Counted from the stretch's first letter, positions 15,824-24,617 are shown. The stretch: DNA of 64,000 nucleotides from Streptomyces sp. RKND-216 (GCF_004795255.1 NZ_SSBQ01000002.1:5304001-5368000), one strand, 5' to 3'. Numbers and translations are program-made. Notes: generated from the sequence alone by a model not told the origin.

Positions 15824-16516
15824 ATGTCTGATGCTGAGCAGCCGACCGCTGCCGAGGTACGCGCCGCCGCGGACGCGGTCAAGGCCGCGCTGGACCGGCA
15901 CCTGGAGGCGGTCGAGCGCCGCGCGGAGGCTTCCTCCGGAGGCGTGGCCGACCCCGCCGCCGACACCGCCGTCCATGCCGCCTTCGACGAGCTGGCCGCG
16001 GCGGGGGAGGCGTACGACGAGCTGCTCTACGACGCTTACGACGAGGTCACCCCGTTCGAAATCCCCGGCGGCGACACCATGCCCGACTACACCGGGCCGG
16101 ACGAGCCGCGGGCGCTCAGCGTCCTCATCCGCCGCGACTACACGGTCACCGAGCCGTCCCGGCTGCTGTCGCAGGCCCAGCGCGTCACCGACCTCGACCC
16201 CGAGTCCGCGGACGAGTCCGAGTGGGGCGCCGGACACAGCGTGCACGCCGCGCTCGGTGTGCTCTTCGGCGAGTACGAGCCCGACGAGATCGCGACCCGG
16301 CACAAGGAGTTCGGCCTCGAGGAGGGCGACGCCACGCTGTGGATCGCCGCCGCCGACGAGCCGGGCGAGCCGGGGGAGTGGCTCGCGGCGCCGTTCGACG
16401 AGGCCGACCCCGAGCGGGTGGTCTGCCGCTTCGACGTCAGCACCGTCTTCGACGACGAGGAGGTCGACGGCGACCCGGGCACGACCGGCGGCCGTCGGGG
16501 CGCGCCCGTCCGCTGA
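15824..16516 (+). CDS. Conserved acidic hypothetical protein
   Basis: A 230-residue, strongly acidic cytoplasmic protein with no membrane segment and no catalytic motif I recognise. An N-terminal alpha-helical part (AAEVRAAADAVKAALDRHLE, continuing to LAAAGEAYDELLYDAYDEVTPF) is followed by a more globular part (RALSVLIRRDYTV, HSVHAALGVLFGEYEPDEI, ATLWIAAADE, VCRFDVSTVFDDEE). The ATG at 15824 is preferred because a -10-like element sits seven bases upstream. It is divergent from the DUF5703 gene. Conserved-looking but unassigned. Confidence 0.75.
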   Translation: MSDAEQPTAAEVRAAADAVKAALDRHLEAVERRAEASSGGVADPAADTAVHAAFDELAAAGEAYDELLYDAYDEVTPFEIPGGDTMPDYTGPDEPRALSVLIRRDYTVTEPSRLLSQAQRVTDLDPESADESEWGAGHSVHAALGVLFGEYEPDEIATRHKEFGLEEGDATLWIAAADEPGEPGEWLAAPFDEADPERVVCRFDVSTVFDDEEVDGDPGTTGGRRGAPVR

Positions 16517-16579
16517 CCTGCGCCCGCCGCGATCCGGGGCCCACGACGGGGCCGACGCGGCGGCGCCGGGACAGCACGG

Positions 16580-18580
16580 CTAACCGGTGCCGCCGCGCAC
16601 CGCCGCGACAGCCTGCGCGAGCAGTCTCCGCAGGCGGGTGGTGCGCGGCGGCGCCGTACGGCCCGCGACCGCCTCGGCCAGGGCGTGCTCCGCGCCGTGC
16701 ACCACCGACAAGTGCCGTGCCGCACGCCCGAACGCCGTGTACACCCACTCACGCGTCAGGGCGTCGCTCGCGTCTCCCGGCAGCACGGCGACCACGGCCG
16801 GCCAGCGCGCCCCCGCGGCCTGGTGGGCCGTGACCGCCCAGCCGTGCCGGACCGTCGCGGCCACCCGGTCCGGGCGCACGGCGACCGTGCACCCGGGCAG
16901 TTCGATGCGCAGGCCGTCGTCGTCGCCCGCCACCACCGTGCCCGTCGCGCCGCGGCCGGGGGCGGGGGAGTACAGCACCCGGTCGCCGGGGTCGAAGCCG
17001 CCGAACCGTCCCGGACCGGGGTTGAGCCGTTCCTTGAGCGCGGCGTTCAGCGCGCGGGTGCCCGCCGCCCCGTCGTGGCCCGGCACGATCACCTGCGTCT
17101 CGTCTGCGGGCACGCCGATCGCCCGCGGCACCGAGTCCGCGACCAGCTGCACGGTGCGGTGCACCGCCTCACCTGCGTCGCGCACCGGGACGATGACCAC
17201 CTCCCGGTCCGGCGCCTGGACCTGGAGCAGCTCTCCGGCGCCCACGCCCGAGACCAGCTCGCCCAGCGGACCCGGGTCGGGCGTGCGGGAGATCACCTGC
17301 GGGCAGCAGCGGGCGGCGGTCACATCGTGGAAGACCTGTCCCGGGCCGGCCGGGCCCAGCTCGTGCGGGTCGCCGCTGAGAACCAGCCGGGCCCCGTCCG
17401 GCAGCGACTCGGCCAGCGCCGCCGCCTCCTCGGTGCCGAGCTGCGCCGCGTCGCACACGACCAGCAGGTCCAGTTCCCAGAGGCCGTCGGTGTCCCGGGG
17501 CGGGCCCTCGCGGCCGGCCAGCAGCCCGGCCACCGTGCCCGCGGCGTCGCCGCCGTCGTCGGGCAGCAGCCGGGCCAGGCGCTCCCGGCCGTTCTCCCCG
17601 TGCGCCACGGCGAAGGCCCGCAGGCCGAGGGTGCCGGCGGACGCGGCCAGGAAGGCGGGCTCGGCCCGGGCCGCCTCGCCGCCGCTGTGCGTGACCACGC
17701 CGTGGCCGGCCGTGGCCCGCGCCAGTTCCGCGGCCGACGGAGTCGGCGCCGCCGAGGCGACCGCCTCCCACGCGTCGGCGTCTCCGGCCAGGACCGTGCC
17801 CGCCAGGCGGGCCAGGGCGTCCGCGAGGCTCTCCTCGGCCAGCGCGTGGCGCTCCAGCCCGACCAGCAGCCGGACCGGACGTTCCTCCTCGCCGTCCTCG
17901 CCTTCCGGCGCGTCCGCCTCGGAAGCATCGGCGGCCGCACGGTCGGTGACGTCCAGGGAGTCCAGCGTCTCTTCGAACACCAGCACGGCGCCGTCGTCGA
18001 GGGCGGCACGCACCGCCTCGTCCGGCTCCGGGACCGCGTGCTGCGTCAGTGCCCGGCTGAGTGCGGCCGGTTCGAGTACGGTGTGACCCCGTGCGGCGGC
18101 TCGCTCCAGCATCCGCACCACCAATGCGCGGGCGCGCCGTTCGTCGCCCGGCCCGCACGCGTCCCCGAGCAGTGCGCGGGCGAAGGAGTCGGCCTGCTCG
18201 GTCCGGACGGAGGGGACGGCGAGCAGTTGCCACGGGTCCGCGGTCAGCACCTCGTCCGCTCGCTCGCCCAGCGCCGCGACGACCTGCTCGCCCAGCGCCT
18301 CCGGCGCGCCGCCCCGGGCCAGCACCGCGCGGACGGCGTCGGGCACGGTCACGGGGACGGGCTCGCCGTCACCCGCCCCCGCTGCGGCGACGGGCCCCGG
18401 GCCGCCCGGGGCACGGGGCGCCCGGCGGGCGGGCGGGCGCAGCCGTTCGGTGAAGAAGGAGTCCGCGGACCGCTCGCCGCTCTCCACCGCCCGCACCGCG
18501 GCGAGGAGTTCGGCGGCCCTCGCGTTGCCGCCCGCGGGCGCGTCGGCCGCGCCGCCGCCGGTGGCGTCCTGGCTGCTCAC
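16580..18580 (-). CDS. RecD-like helicase homologue with degenerate ATPase motifs
   Basis: A 666-residue protein that follows the RecD2 layout. Residues ~75-190 carry helix-hairpin-helix-like segments (VRAVLARGGAPEALGEQVVA, then LTADPWQLLAVPSVRTEQAD). Residues ~380-430 correspond to helicase motifs II-III (LDLLVVCDAAQLG, GARLVLSGDPHELGPAGPG), and the C-terminus resembles UvrD_C_2 (WAVTAHQAAGARWPAVVAVL, then LTREWVYTAFGRAARHLSVV). I find no Walker A GxxGxGKT, and the Walker B Asp-Glu is Cys-Asp, so ATP hydrolysis is unlikely without another partner. Start ATG overlaps the upstream reductase stop (ATGA). Possibly a DNA-binding accessory factor. Confidence 0.7.
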   Translation of the reverse strand: MSSQDATGGGAADAPAGGNARAAELLAAVRAVESGERSADSFFTERLRPPARRAPRAPGGPGPVAAAGAGDGEPVPVTVPDAVRAVLARGGAPEALGEQVVAALGERADEVLTADPWQLLAVPSVRTEQADSFARALLGDACGPGDERRARALVVRMLERAAARGHTVLEPAALSRALTQHAVPEPDEAVRAALDDGAVLVFEETLDSLDVTDRAAADASEADAPEGEDGEEERPVRLLVGLERHALAEESLADALARLAGTVLAGDADAWEAVASAAPTPSAAELARATAGHGVVTHSGGEAARAEPAFLAASAGTLGLRAFAVAHGENGRERLARLLPDDGGDAAGTVAGLLAGREGPPRDTDGLWELDLLVVCDAAQLGTEEAAALAESLPDGARLVLSGDPHELGPAGPGQVFHDVTAARCCPQVISRTPDPGPLGELVSGVGAGELLQVQAPDREVVIVPVRDAGEAVHRTVQLVADSVPRAIGVPADETQVIVPGHDGAAGTRALNAALKERLNPGPGRFGGFDPGDRVLYSPAPGRGATGTVVAGDDDGLRIELPGCTVAVRPDRVAATVRHGWAVTAHQAAGARWPAVVAVLPGDASDALTREWVYTAFGRAARHLSVVHGAEHALAEAVAGRTAPPRTTRLRRLLAQAVAAVRGGTG

Positions 18581-19578
18581 AGCTCGCTCCAGTCCTGGTC
18601 GGGATAGCGGTGCACCGGAGCGGACACGTCGTCCAGCGCCCGCCGGATCTCGTGGGGAAGACTAAGCCCCTCCACTGACAACGCCTCACCGAGCTGCTCC
18701 GCCGTCCGCGCTCCCACCACCGGCGCCGTCACGCCCGGCCTGTCCCGCACCCACGCCAGCGCCACCTGCAGCGGGCTGACGGCCAGTCCGTCGGCGGCGG
18801 TGACCACCGCGTCCACGATCCGCGCGGCTGTCTCGTCCAGGTACGGCGCCACGAAGGAGGCCAGCCGCTCCGACGCGCCGCGCGACCCCGGCAGTGGTGT
18901 GGCGTCCCGGTACTTGCCGGTGAGCACGCCCCGTCCCAGCGGTGAGGACGGCAGCAGGCCGAGTCCCAGGTCCCGCGCGGCCGGCAGCACCTCGCGCTCC
19001 ACGCCGCGCTGCAGCAGCGAATACTCCATCTGTGTGCATGCCAGCCGGGTACGTGTGCCGGGCGCGGCGAGCTGCCAGGTCGCGGCCTTGGCGAGCTGCC
19101 AGCCGGAGAAGTTCGACAGGCCGGCGTACCGGGCGCGGCCGCTGGTCACCGCGATGTCCAGTGCCTGGAGCGTCTCGTCCAGCGGTGTGAGGGGGTCGAA
19201 GGCGTGCAACTGCCACAGGTCGACGTGGTCCGTGCCCAGGCGCTCCAGCGACCCGTCGAGGGAGGCCAGGAGGTGCCCGCGGGACGCGTCGAAGCGGCGC
19301 TCCGGGTCGGGGACGCTGCCCGCCTTGGTGGCGATCACCAGGTCGCGGCGGGGCACCTTGTCCTGCAGCAGCCCACCGAGCAGGTACTCGGCGCCGCCGT
19401 CCGCGTACACGTCGGCGGTGTCCACCAGGGTGCCGCCGGCCTCCCAGAAGGCCCTGAGCTGGTCGGCGGCGTCGCGCTCGGCCGTGTACCCCTCGCCCGG
19501 CTCGCGGCCCCAGGTGAGCGTGCCCAGCCCGATCCGCGACACGCGCAGGCCGGTGTGCCCCAGCTGCCTCGACTCCAT
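18577..19578 (-). CDS. Aldo/keto reductase
   Basis: A 333-residue NADP(H)-dependent (alpha/beta)8-barrel reductase. LVDTADVYADGGAEYLLG contains the catalytic Asp and Tyr, VIATKAG the Lys, and DLWQLHAFD the active-site His. GLSNFSGWQL and the late PVVGARTAEQL segment form the cofactor pocket, as in AKR11/12-type general stress reductases. The ATG at MESRQLGHTGLRVSRIGLG is the family start; TACGCT eight bases upstream could be the -10 of a leaderless transcript. It is translationally coupled to the RecD-like gene and divergent from the F420-type oxidoreductase. Confidence 0.9.
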   Translation of the reverse strand: MESRQLGHTGLRVSRIGLGTLTWGREPGEGYTAERDAADQLRAFWEAGGTLVDTADVYADGGAEYLLGGLLQDKVPRRDLVIATKAGSVPDPERRFDASRGHLLASLDGSLERLGTDHVDLWQLHAFDPLTPLDETLQALDIAVTSGRARYAGLSNFSGWQLAKAATWQLAAPGTRTRLACTQMEYSLLQRGVEREVLPAARDLGLGLLPSSPLGRGVLTGKYRDATPLPGSRGASERLASFVAPYLDETAARIVDAVVTAADGLAVSPLQVALAWVRDRPGVTAPVVGARTAEQLGEALSVEGLSLPHEIRRALDDVSAPVHRYPDQDWSEL

Positions 19579-19629
19579 GGGCGTTGAGCGTACCGACGGG
19601 CACACGCTAGAGTCCCCGGGACATCGTAG

Positions 19630-19643
19630 TTACTGATCAGTAA
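19630..19643. promoter_or_regulatory. Perfect 14-bp palindrome, candidate TetR-type operator
   Basis: TTACTGATCAGTAA is a perfect inverted repeat ending ten bases before the ATG of the LLM oxidoreductase and overlapping its ribosome-binding region. It also lies in the shared upstream region of the divergent aldo/keto reductase. The form fits operators of small dimeric repressors; no regulator gene is adjacent. Confidence 0.5.
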
Positions 19644-19653
19644 GGGGGCCGGT

Positions 19654-20703
19654 ATGCGGCTCGGCATCAACCTCGGCTACTGGGGAGCCGGGATGGACGC
19701 GGACAACCTCGCCGTCGCCCAGGAGGCAGACCGCCTCGGCTACGCCGTGTGCTGGGCCGCCGAGGCCTACGGCTCGGACGCCCCGACCGTGCTCTCCTGG
19801 GTCGCCGCCCAGACCGAGCGCATCGACATCGGCTCCGGCATCTTCCAGATCCCCGCCCGCACTCCTGCCATGACGGCCATGACGGCCGCCACCCTGGACA
19901 CCCTCACCGGCGGACGCTTCCGCCTCGGTCTCGGCGTGTCCGGCCCGCAGGTCTCCGAGGGCTGGTACGGCGTGAAGTTCGACAAACCGCTCGCCCGCAC
20001 CCGCGAGTACGTCGAGATCGTCCGCAAGGCCATGACGCGCGAGCGCCTGTCCCACCAGGGCGAGCACTGGACGCTGCCCCTGCCGGACGGGCCGGGCAAG
20101 CCGATCAAGCTCACCGTCCACCCGGTGCGCGAGCACATCCCGCTCTACATCGCCGCCATCGGCCCCAAGAACCTGGAGCAGACCGGCGAGATCGCCGAGG
20201 GCGCACTGCTGGTGTTCTTCTCGCCCGAGCACGCCGAGGAGACCACGCTGGGAGCCGTACGTGCCGGACGGGCCAAGGCCGGCAAGGACCTGGACGGCTT
20301 CGACATCTGCCCCACCGTGCCGATGGCCGTCGGGGACGACGTGGACGCTCTGGCCGACCTGTTCCGGCCCTACACCGCGCTGTACGTGGGCGGCATGGGC
20401 AGCCGCAAGCAGAACTTCTACAACAAGCTCGCCCAGCGCATGGGCTACGAGAAGGAGGCCGCCGAGATCCAGGACAAGTACCTGGACGGCGACAAGGAGG
20501 GCGCCGCGGCGGCCGTGCCGAAGCAGCTCATCGACTCCACCACGCTGCTCGGCCCCGTGGACCGCATCGCCGACCGGATGCGGGCCTACGCGGAGGCGGG
20601 CGTCGGCACCCTCTCCCTCGCCCCCGCCGGCTTCACGCTGGACGAGCGGATCGGTGCCCTGCGGGCCGGGGTGGAGGCCATGGAACGCGCCGGACTCGCC
20701 TGA
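19654..20703 (+). CDS. LLM class F420-dependent oxidoreductase
   Basis: A 349-residue luciferase-like (bacterial luciferase/F420) oxidoreductase. The barrel start (RLGINLGYWGAGMDADNLAV) and WAAEAYGSDAPTVLSW, IDIGSGIFQIPARTP, GRFRLGLGVSGPQVSEGWYG and the late PLYIAAIGPKNLEQTGEIAE are typical of the actinobacterial F420-dependent methylene-H4MPT-reductase-like subgroup. It should transfer hydride from reduced coenzyme F420 to an unknown small molecule in the cytoplasm. AAGGGGG precedes the ATG. A perfect palindrome just upstream suggests repression by a ligand-responsive regulator. Monocistronic by context. Confidence 0.88.
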   Translation: MRLGINLGYWGAGMDADNLAVAQEADRLGYAVCWAAEAYGSDAPTVLSWVAAQTERIDIGSGIFQIPARTPAMTAMTAATLDTLTGGRFRLGLGVSGPQVSEGWYGVKFDKPLARTREYVEIVRKAMTRERLSHQGEHWTLPLPDGPGKPIKLTVHPVREHIPLYIAAIGPKNLEQTGEIAEGALLVFFSPEHAEETTLGAVRAGRAKAGKDLDGFDICPTVPMAVGDDVDALADLFRPYTALYVGGMGSRKQNFYNKLAQRMGYEKEAAEIQDKYLDGDKEGAAAAVPKQLIDSTTLLGPVDRIADRMRAYAEAGVGTLSLAPAGFTLDERIGALRAGVEAMERAGLA

Positions 20704-20776
20704 CGCGCGGCTCTCCGCCGCCGGGCTCCGGGGAGGCGACGGGGACGGGAGGCCTGGGGGAGTGGGGGAAGAGATC

Positions 20777-20819
20777 ACGGCCGTGGTGGGGGCTCGGGGG
20801 TCATCCCCGCCACGGCCGT
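20777..20819 (+). terminator. Terminator after the LLM oxidoreductase gene
   Basis: ACGGCCGTGG pairs with CCACGGCCGT (10 bp), with further G/C pairing inside the loop. Confidence 0.5.
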
Positions 20820-20912
20820 CACCCCCTCAACGCCGCGGCGCCTCCGGAGGTTACGCACCCGCGCCGACGAGCACTCCACCGGCCACGTTCGGCCCTCAGG
20901 GACCTGTCCGCC

Positions 20913-20918
20913 TACCCT
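20913..20918 (+). promoter_or_regulatory. Candidate -10 element (TACCCT), leaderless start
   Basis: TACCCT ends seven bases before the ATG of the phosphomutase-like gene. Confidence 0.35.
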
Positions 20919-20925
20919 GGCTGCC

Positions 20926-21678
20926 ATGCCCACGCTGATCCTCCTGCGGCACGGCCGGTCCACCGCCAACACCGCCGGCCTGCTCGCCGGCCGCACCCCG
21001 GGGATCGCCCTGGACGAACTCGGCCGGGAGCAGGCCGCCGGCCTGCCCGCCCGCATCGCGCCGCTCGCCCCCGTGCTCGCCGTCACCAGCCCGCTCCAGC
21101 GCTGCCGGGAGACCCTCGCCCCGCTCGCCGAGGTCCGCCCGAATCTGGCCGTGCACACCGAGGACCGGATCAACGAGTGCGACTACGGCGACTGGACCGG
21201 CCGCAAACTCGGGGAACTGTCGGACGAGCCGCTGATGTCCGCCGTCCAGCAGCACCCGTCCGCCGCCGCCTTCCCGGGCGGCGAATCGATGCGCGCCATG
21301 CAGCACCGCGCGGTAGAGGCGGTCCGCGACTGGAACGCACGCGTCGAGGCCGAACACGGCCCCGGCGCCTGCTACCTGATGTGCGCCCACGGCGACATCA
21401 TCAAGTCAGTCGTCGCCGACGCCCTCGGCATGCACCTGGACCTCTTCCAGCGCGTCTCCGTCAGCCCCTGCTCCGTCACCGTCGTCCGCTACACCGCGCT
21501 GCGCCCGTTCCTTCTGCGGCTGGGGGACACCGGTGAACTCGACTCCCTGGCGCCACCGCCCGATCAGGAGCCGCCGCCCGGCGACGGATCGGCGACCGGC
21601 GCGCCCGATGCCGCCCCCGGAACGGGTACCGGAACCGGAACCGACGCCTCCGAGGCGCCCGTGGGCGGCGGTCTCTAG
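20926..21678 (+). CDS. Histidine phosphatase family protein (MSMEG_4193/phosphomutase type)
   Basis: A 250-residue branch-2-like histidine phosphatase. LLRHGRST (residues ~6-13) carries the phospho-accepting His, TSPLQRCRET the phosphate-binding Arg, INECDYGDWTGR the catalytic Glu region, and CAHGDIIKSVVADAL the second His. The C-terminus is a Pro/Gly/Asp-rich tail of ~60 residues (PPPDQEPPPGDG onward) absent from the catalytic fold. The gene lies upstream of the DUF3090 and SCO1664 genes and mshC, a block conserved through actinobacteria (Rv2135c-Rv2133c beside mshC in M. tuberculosis), suggesting a role linked to mycothiol or a related pathway. Substrate unknown. Confidence 0.85.
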   Translation: MPTLILLRHGRSTANTAGLLAGRTPGIALDELGREQAAGLPARIAPLAPVLAVTSPLQRCRETLAPLAEVRPNLAVHTEDRINECDYGDWTGRKLGELSDEPLMSAVQQHPSAAAFPGGESMRAMQHRAVEAVRDWNARVEAEHGPGACYLMCAHGDIIKSVVADALGMHLDLFQRVSVSPCSVTVVRYTALRPFLLRLGDTGELDSLAPPPDQEPPPGDGSATGAPDAAPGTGTGTGTDASEAPVGGGL

Positions 21679-21756
21679 GCACGCCCTCAGGCGCGGTGAT
21701 CGCCTGGCGCAGTAGGGTGCCAGTGACCGAAGCAGTCGACGACAACGGAGCAGGAC

Positions 21757-22347
21757 GTGTCCCGTCAGGTGTTCCTCTACGACCCGCCGGACCGGTTCGT
21801 GGCCGGCACGGTCGGGCTGCCTGGCCGCAGAACCTTCTTCCTGCAGGCCACGGCGGCTGGCCGCACCACCAGCGTGGCACTGGAGAAGGCGCAGGTGGAA
21901 GCCCTGGCGGAACGGATCGACGAGCTGCTGGACGAGGTGGTGCGGCGCTCCGGCGGCAACGCCCCGGTACCCGCCGTCGCCCCCGCCGAGGTGGATGACA
22001 CCGAGCCGCTCCAGTCCCCGGTGGACGAGGAGTTCCGGGTCGGCACGATGGCGCTGGCCTGGGACGGGGACGGCGAGCGGATGGTCGTCGAGGCCCAGGC
22101 CGTGGTGGAGCTGGAGGCCGACTCCGACGAGGATCTCGCCGAGGCCGAGGAACGCCTGCTCCAGGACGACGAGAACGGCCCGCCCATGCTGCGGGTCCGC
22201 ATCAGCGGCGCGATGGCCCGCGCCTTCGCCAAGCGCGCCCTGGAGGTCGTGAACGCCGGGCGGCCACCGTGCCCGCTGTGCAGCCTGCCGCTCGACCCGG
22301 AGGGACACGTATGTCCGCGCCAGAACGGGTACCGACGGAGCGAGTGA
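21757..22347 (+). CDS. DUF3090 (TIGR03847) family protein
   Basis: A 196-residue soluble protein that starts at a GTG (MSRQVFLYDPPDRFVAGTVG). Conserved blocks include GRRTFFLQATAAGRTTSVAL, EEFRVGTMALAWD, and the C-terminal MARAFAKRALEVVNAGRPPC followed by CSLPLDPEGHVCPR, where CPLC and C-P residues could bind a metal. The 3' end overlaps the SCO1664-family start by 37 bases, so the two are co-translated. It always travels with the phosphomutase-like and SCO1664 genes. No biochemical function is established to my knowledge. Confidence 0.85.
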   Translation: MSRQVFLYDPPDRFVAGTVGLPGRRTFFLQATAAGRTTSVALEKAQVEALAERIDELLDEVVRRSGGNAPVPAVAPAEVDDTEPLQSPVDEEFRVGTMALAWDGDGERMVVEAQAVVELEADSDEDLAEAEERLLQDDENGPPMLRVRISGAMARAFAKRALEVVNAGRPPCPLCSLPLDPEGHVCPRQNGYRRSE

Positions 22348-23198
22348 CCCCCCTCCCGACCGCGGCCGCACGCGACCTGCTCGCCCACGGCACGCTCACC
22401 GTCCGCGGACGCATCCGCAACGCCTCCAACGCCGTGCTCTTCGCCACGGTCGACGCGGACGGCGAAACCCTCGACTGCGTCTACAAGCCGGTTGCCGGCG
22501 AACGTCCCCTGTGGGACTTCCCCGACGGCACCCTGGCCGCCCGCGAGGTCGCCGCGTTCGAGGTGTCCGAGGCGACCGGCTGGAGCCTGATCCCGCCCAC
22601 CGTGCTGCGCGACGGCCCGTACGGCGAGGGCATGTGCCAGGCATGGGTCGGCCTGCCGCCCGACCGGGACCCCTCGGGTTCCTCCGACGACGAGGACGAC
22701 GACGGCAGCGGCCTCGGGGAGCTGTTCACCCTGGTCGAGGGAGGGACGCCGCCCCCCGGCTGGAAGACCGTCGGCCACGCCGAGACCGAGGACGGCCGGC
22801 CCGCCCTCTTCGTGCACGCCGACGACCCCCGCCTTCGGCGGCTCGCCGTGCTGGACGCGGTGCTCAACAACGCCGACCGCAAGGGCGGACACCTGCTCAC
22901 CTCGCGTGACGGGCGCCTCCAGGCCATCGACCACGGCGTGACCTTCCACGCCGAGGACAAGCTGCGCACCCTGCTCTGGGGCTGGGCCGGCGAACCGCTG
23001 ACCGGGGAGGCGGTCGCCGCGCTGCGCGTGCTCCGGGATGCGCTGGCGGACGGCGCGCCGCTCGCCCGCCGCCTGCCGCAGCTGCTCACGCCCGCCGAGG
23101 CGGACGCCGTGCGCGGACGCGTCGGCGCGCTGCTGGCCGCCGGGCGCCACCCGCTGCCCGGCGGAGACTGGCCCGCCATCCCCTGGCCGCCGCTTTAG
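22311..23198 (+). CDS. SCO1664 family protein (TIGR03843)
   Basis: A 295-residue protein related to phosphatidylinositol 3/4-kinase-like folds. NAVLFATVDADGETLDCVYK supplies a nucleotide-binding Lys (VYKPVAGERPLWDFP), and LAVLDAVLNNADRKGGHLL then LQAIDHGVTFH resemble the catalytic Asp/Asn and DHG metal motifs of kinases. An acidic insertion (SSDDEDDDGSG) splits the N-lobe. The ATG at 22311 follows GGAGGG and lies inside the DUF3090 gene. Together with the two genes before it, this forms the conserved actinobacterial trio adjacent to mshC. Substrate unknown. Confidence 0.85.
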   Translation: MSAPERVPTERVTPLPTAAARDLLAHGTLTVRGRIRNASNAVLFATVDADGETLDCVYKPVAGERPLWDFPDGTLAAREVAAFEVSEATGWSLIPPTVLRDGPYGEGMCQAWVGLPPDRDPSGSSDDEDDDGSGLGELFTLVEGGTPPPGWKTVGHAETEDGRPALFVHADDPRLRRLAVLDAVLNNADRKGGHLLTSRDGRLQAIDHGVTFHAEDKLRTLLWGWAGEPLTGEAVAALRVLRDALADGAPLARRLPQLLTPAEADAVRGRVGALLAAGRHPLPGGDWPAIPWPPL

Positions 23199-23201
23199 GT
23201 G

Positions 23202-23217
23202 TGCTGTCCGGACAGCA
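23202..23217. promoter_or_regulatory. Perfect 16-bp palindrome between SCO1664-family gene and mshC
   Basis: TGCTGTCCGGACAGCA has no unpaired centre and begins four bases after the SCO1664-family stop, 110 bases upstream of mshC. It could be an operator for mshC or part of a terminator; the lack of a loop favours a protein-binding site. Confidence 0.4.
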
Positions 23218-23314
23218 GGCTGGTCCAGCCGCCCCCACCGGCCCGCGCCGTGCGTCAAGAGTGCCCATCCGGCCGTATCGACCGCCGGGTTCGTGGCCGG
23301 TACAGCCGTGCGGT

Positions 23315-23320
23315 TAGGCT
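23315..23320 (+). promoter_or_regulatory. Candidate -10 element (TAGGCT) of mshC, leaderless start
   Basis: TAGGCT ends six bases before the ATG, so the mRNA probably starts at the initiation codon. No clear -35 is visible. Confidence 0.4.
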
Positions 23321-23326
23321 CGACGC

Positions 23327-24556
23327 ATGCATGCCTGGCCCGCTTCCGAGGTCCCCGCGCTGCCTGGTCAGGGCCGCGACCTCCGGATCCACGACACCGC
23401 CACCGGGGGGCGGGTGACCTCCACCCCGGGGCCCGTCGCCCGCCTCTACGTCTGCGGCATCACCCCGTACGACGCCACCCATCTGGGGCACGCGGCGACG
23501 TACAACGCGTTCGACCTCGTCCAGCGCGTGTGGCTCGACACCAAGCGCCAGGTCCACTACATCCAGAACGTCACCGACATCGACGACCCGCTGCTGGAAC
23601 GCGCGGCGGCCACCGGCGAGGAGTGGGCCGCGCTCGCCGAGCGCGAGACGGCGCTCTTCCGGGAGGACATGACGGCGCTGCGGATGCTCCCGCCGCAGCA
23701 CTTCGTCGGCGCGGTGGAGACCATCCCCCGCATCGTCCCGCTCGTCGAACGTCTCCGGGACGCGGGCGCCGCGTACGAACTGGACGGTGACGTCTACTTC
23801 TCCGTCGCCGCGGACCCCCACTTCGGCGAGGTCTCCGGGCTCGACGCGGGCACCATGCGGACCCTGTCCGCCGAACGCGGCGGCGACCCGGACCGCCCGG
23901 GCAAGAAGAATCCGCTCGACCCGATGCTGTGGATGGCCGCCCGCGACGGCGAGCCCAGCTGGGACGGCGGCTCCCTCGGTCGCGGCCGGCCCGGCTGGCA
24001 CATCGAGTGCGTCGCCATCGCCCTGGACCACCTCGGCATGGGCTTCGACGTGCAGGGCGGCGGCTCCGACCTCGCCTTCCCGCACCACGAGATGGGCGCC
24101 TCGCACGCCCAGGCTGTCACCGGCGAGCACCCGTTCGCCCGCACCTACGTCCACGCCGGCATGGTCGCCCTGGCCGGCGAGAAGATGTCGAAGTCCAAGG
24201 GCAATCTGGTCTTCGTCTCCGCCCTGCGCCGCGACGGCGTCGACCCCGCGGCCATCCGGCTGTCCCTGCTGGCCCACCACTACCGCTCCGACTGGGAGTA
24301 CACCGACGGCGTGCTCCGGGAGGCCGAGCAGCGGCTCGCCCGCTGGCGCAGCGCCGTCTCCCGGCCGGACGGGCCGCCCGCCGACGGCCTCCTCGCGGAG
24401 ATCAGAGAGGCTCTCGCCGACGACCTCGACGCCCCCGCGGCCCTCGCCGCCGTCGACCGGTGGGCCGCCGCGCAAGCCGCGGCCGGCGGCACCGACACCT
24501 CCGCACCGGGCCTGGTCTCACGGGCCGTCGACGCCCTCCTGGGCGTCGCACTCTGA
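23327..24556 (+). CDS. mshC: Cysteine:glucosaminyl-inositol ligase MshC (mycothiol biosynthesis)
   Basis: A 409-residue homologue of class I cysteinyl-tRNA synthetase that joins L-cysteine to GlcN-Ins using ATP, the third step to mycothiol. [17 protein letters not shown] carries the zinc-binding Cys and the HIGH variant (HLGH). [21 protein letters not shown] and [13 protein letters not shown] line the active site, and [10 protein letters not shown] is the KMSKS loop. The C-terminal anticodon-binding region of CysRS is missing, as expected for MshC. It follows the phosphomutase/DUF3090/SCO1664 trio and converges on the PAC2 gene. Confidence 0.95.
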   Translation: MHAWPASEVPALPGQGRDLRIHDTATGGRVTSTPGPVARLYVCGITPYDATHLGHAATYNAFDLVQRVWLDTKRQVHYIQNVTDIDDPLLERAAATGEEWAALAERETALFREDMTALRMLPPQHFVGAVETIPRIVPLVERLRDAGAAYELDGDVYFSVAADPHFGEVSGLDAGTMRTLSAERGGDPDRPGKKNPLDPMLWMAARDGEPSWDGGSLGRGRPGWHIECVAIALDHLGMGFDVQGGGSDLAFPHHEMGASHAQAVTGEHPFARTYVHAGMVALAGEKMSKSKGNLVFVSALRRDGVDPAAIRLSLLAHHYRSDWEYTDGVLREAEQRLARWRSAVSRPDGPPADGLLAEIREALADDLDAPAALAAVDRWAAAQAAAGGTDTSAPGLVSRAVDALLGVAL

Positions 24557-24578
24557 CCCCCCGTCCCAGGAGCGCTCA

Positions 24579-24617
24579 GCGGCCCGCCGCGAAGGACCAC
24601 CCTTCGCGGCGGGCCGC
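24579..24617. terminator. Bidirectional terminator between mshC and the PAC2 gene
   Basis: GCGGCCCGCCGCGAAGG pairs perfectly with CCTTCGCGGCGGGCCGC (17 bp, five-base loop), serving both convergent genes. Confidence 0.8.
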
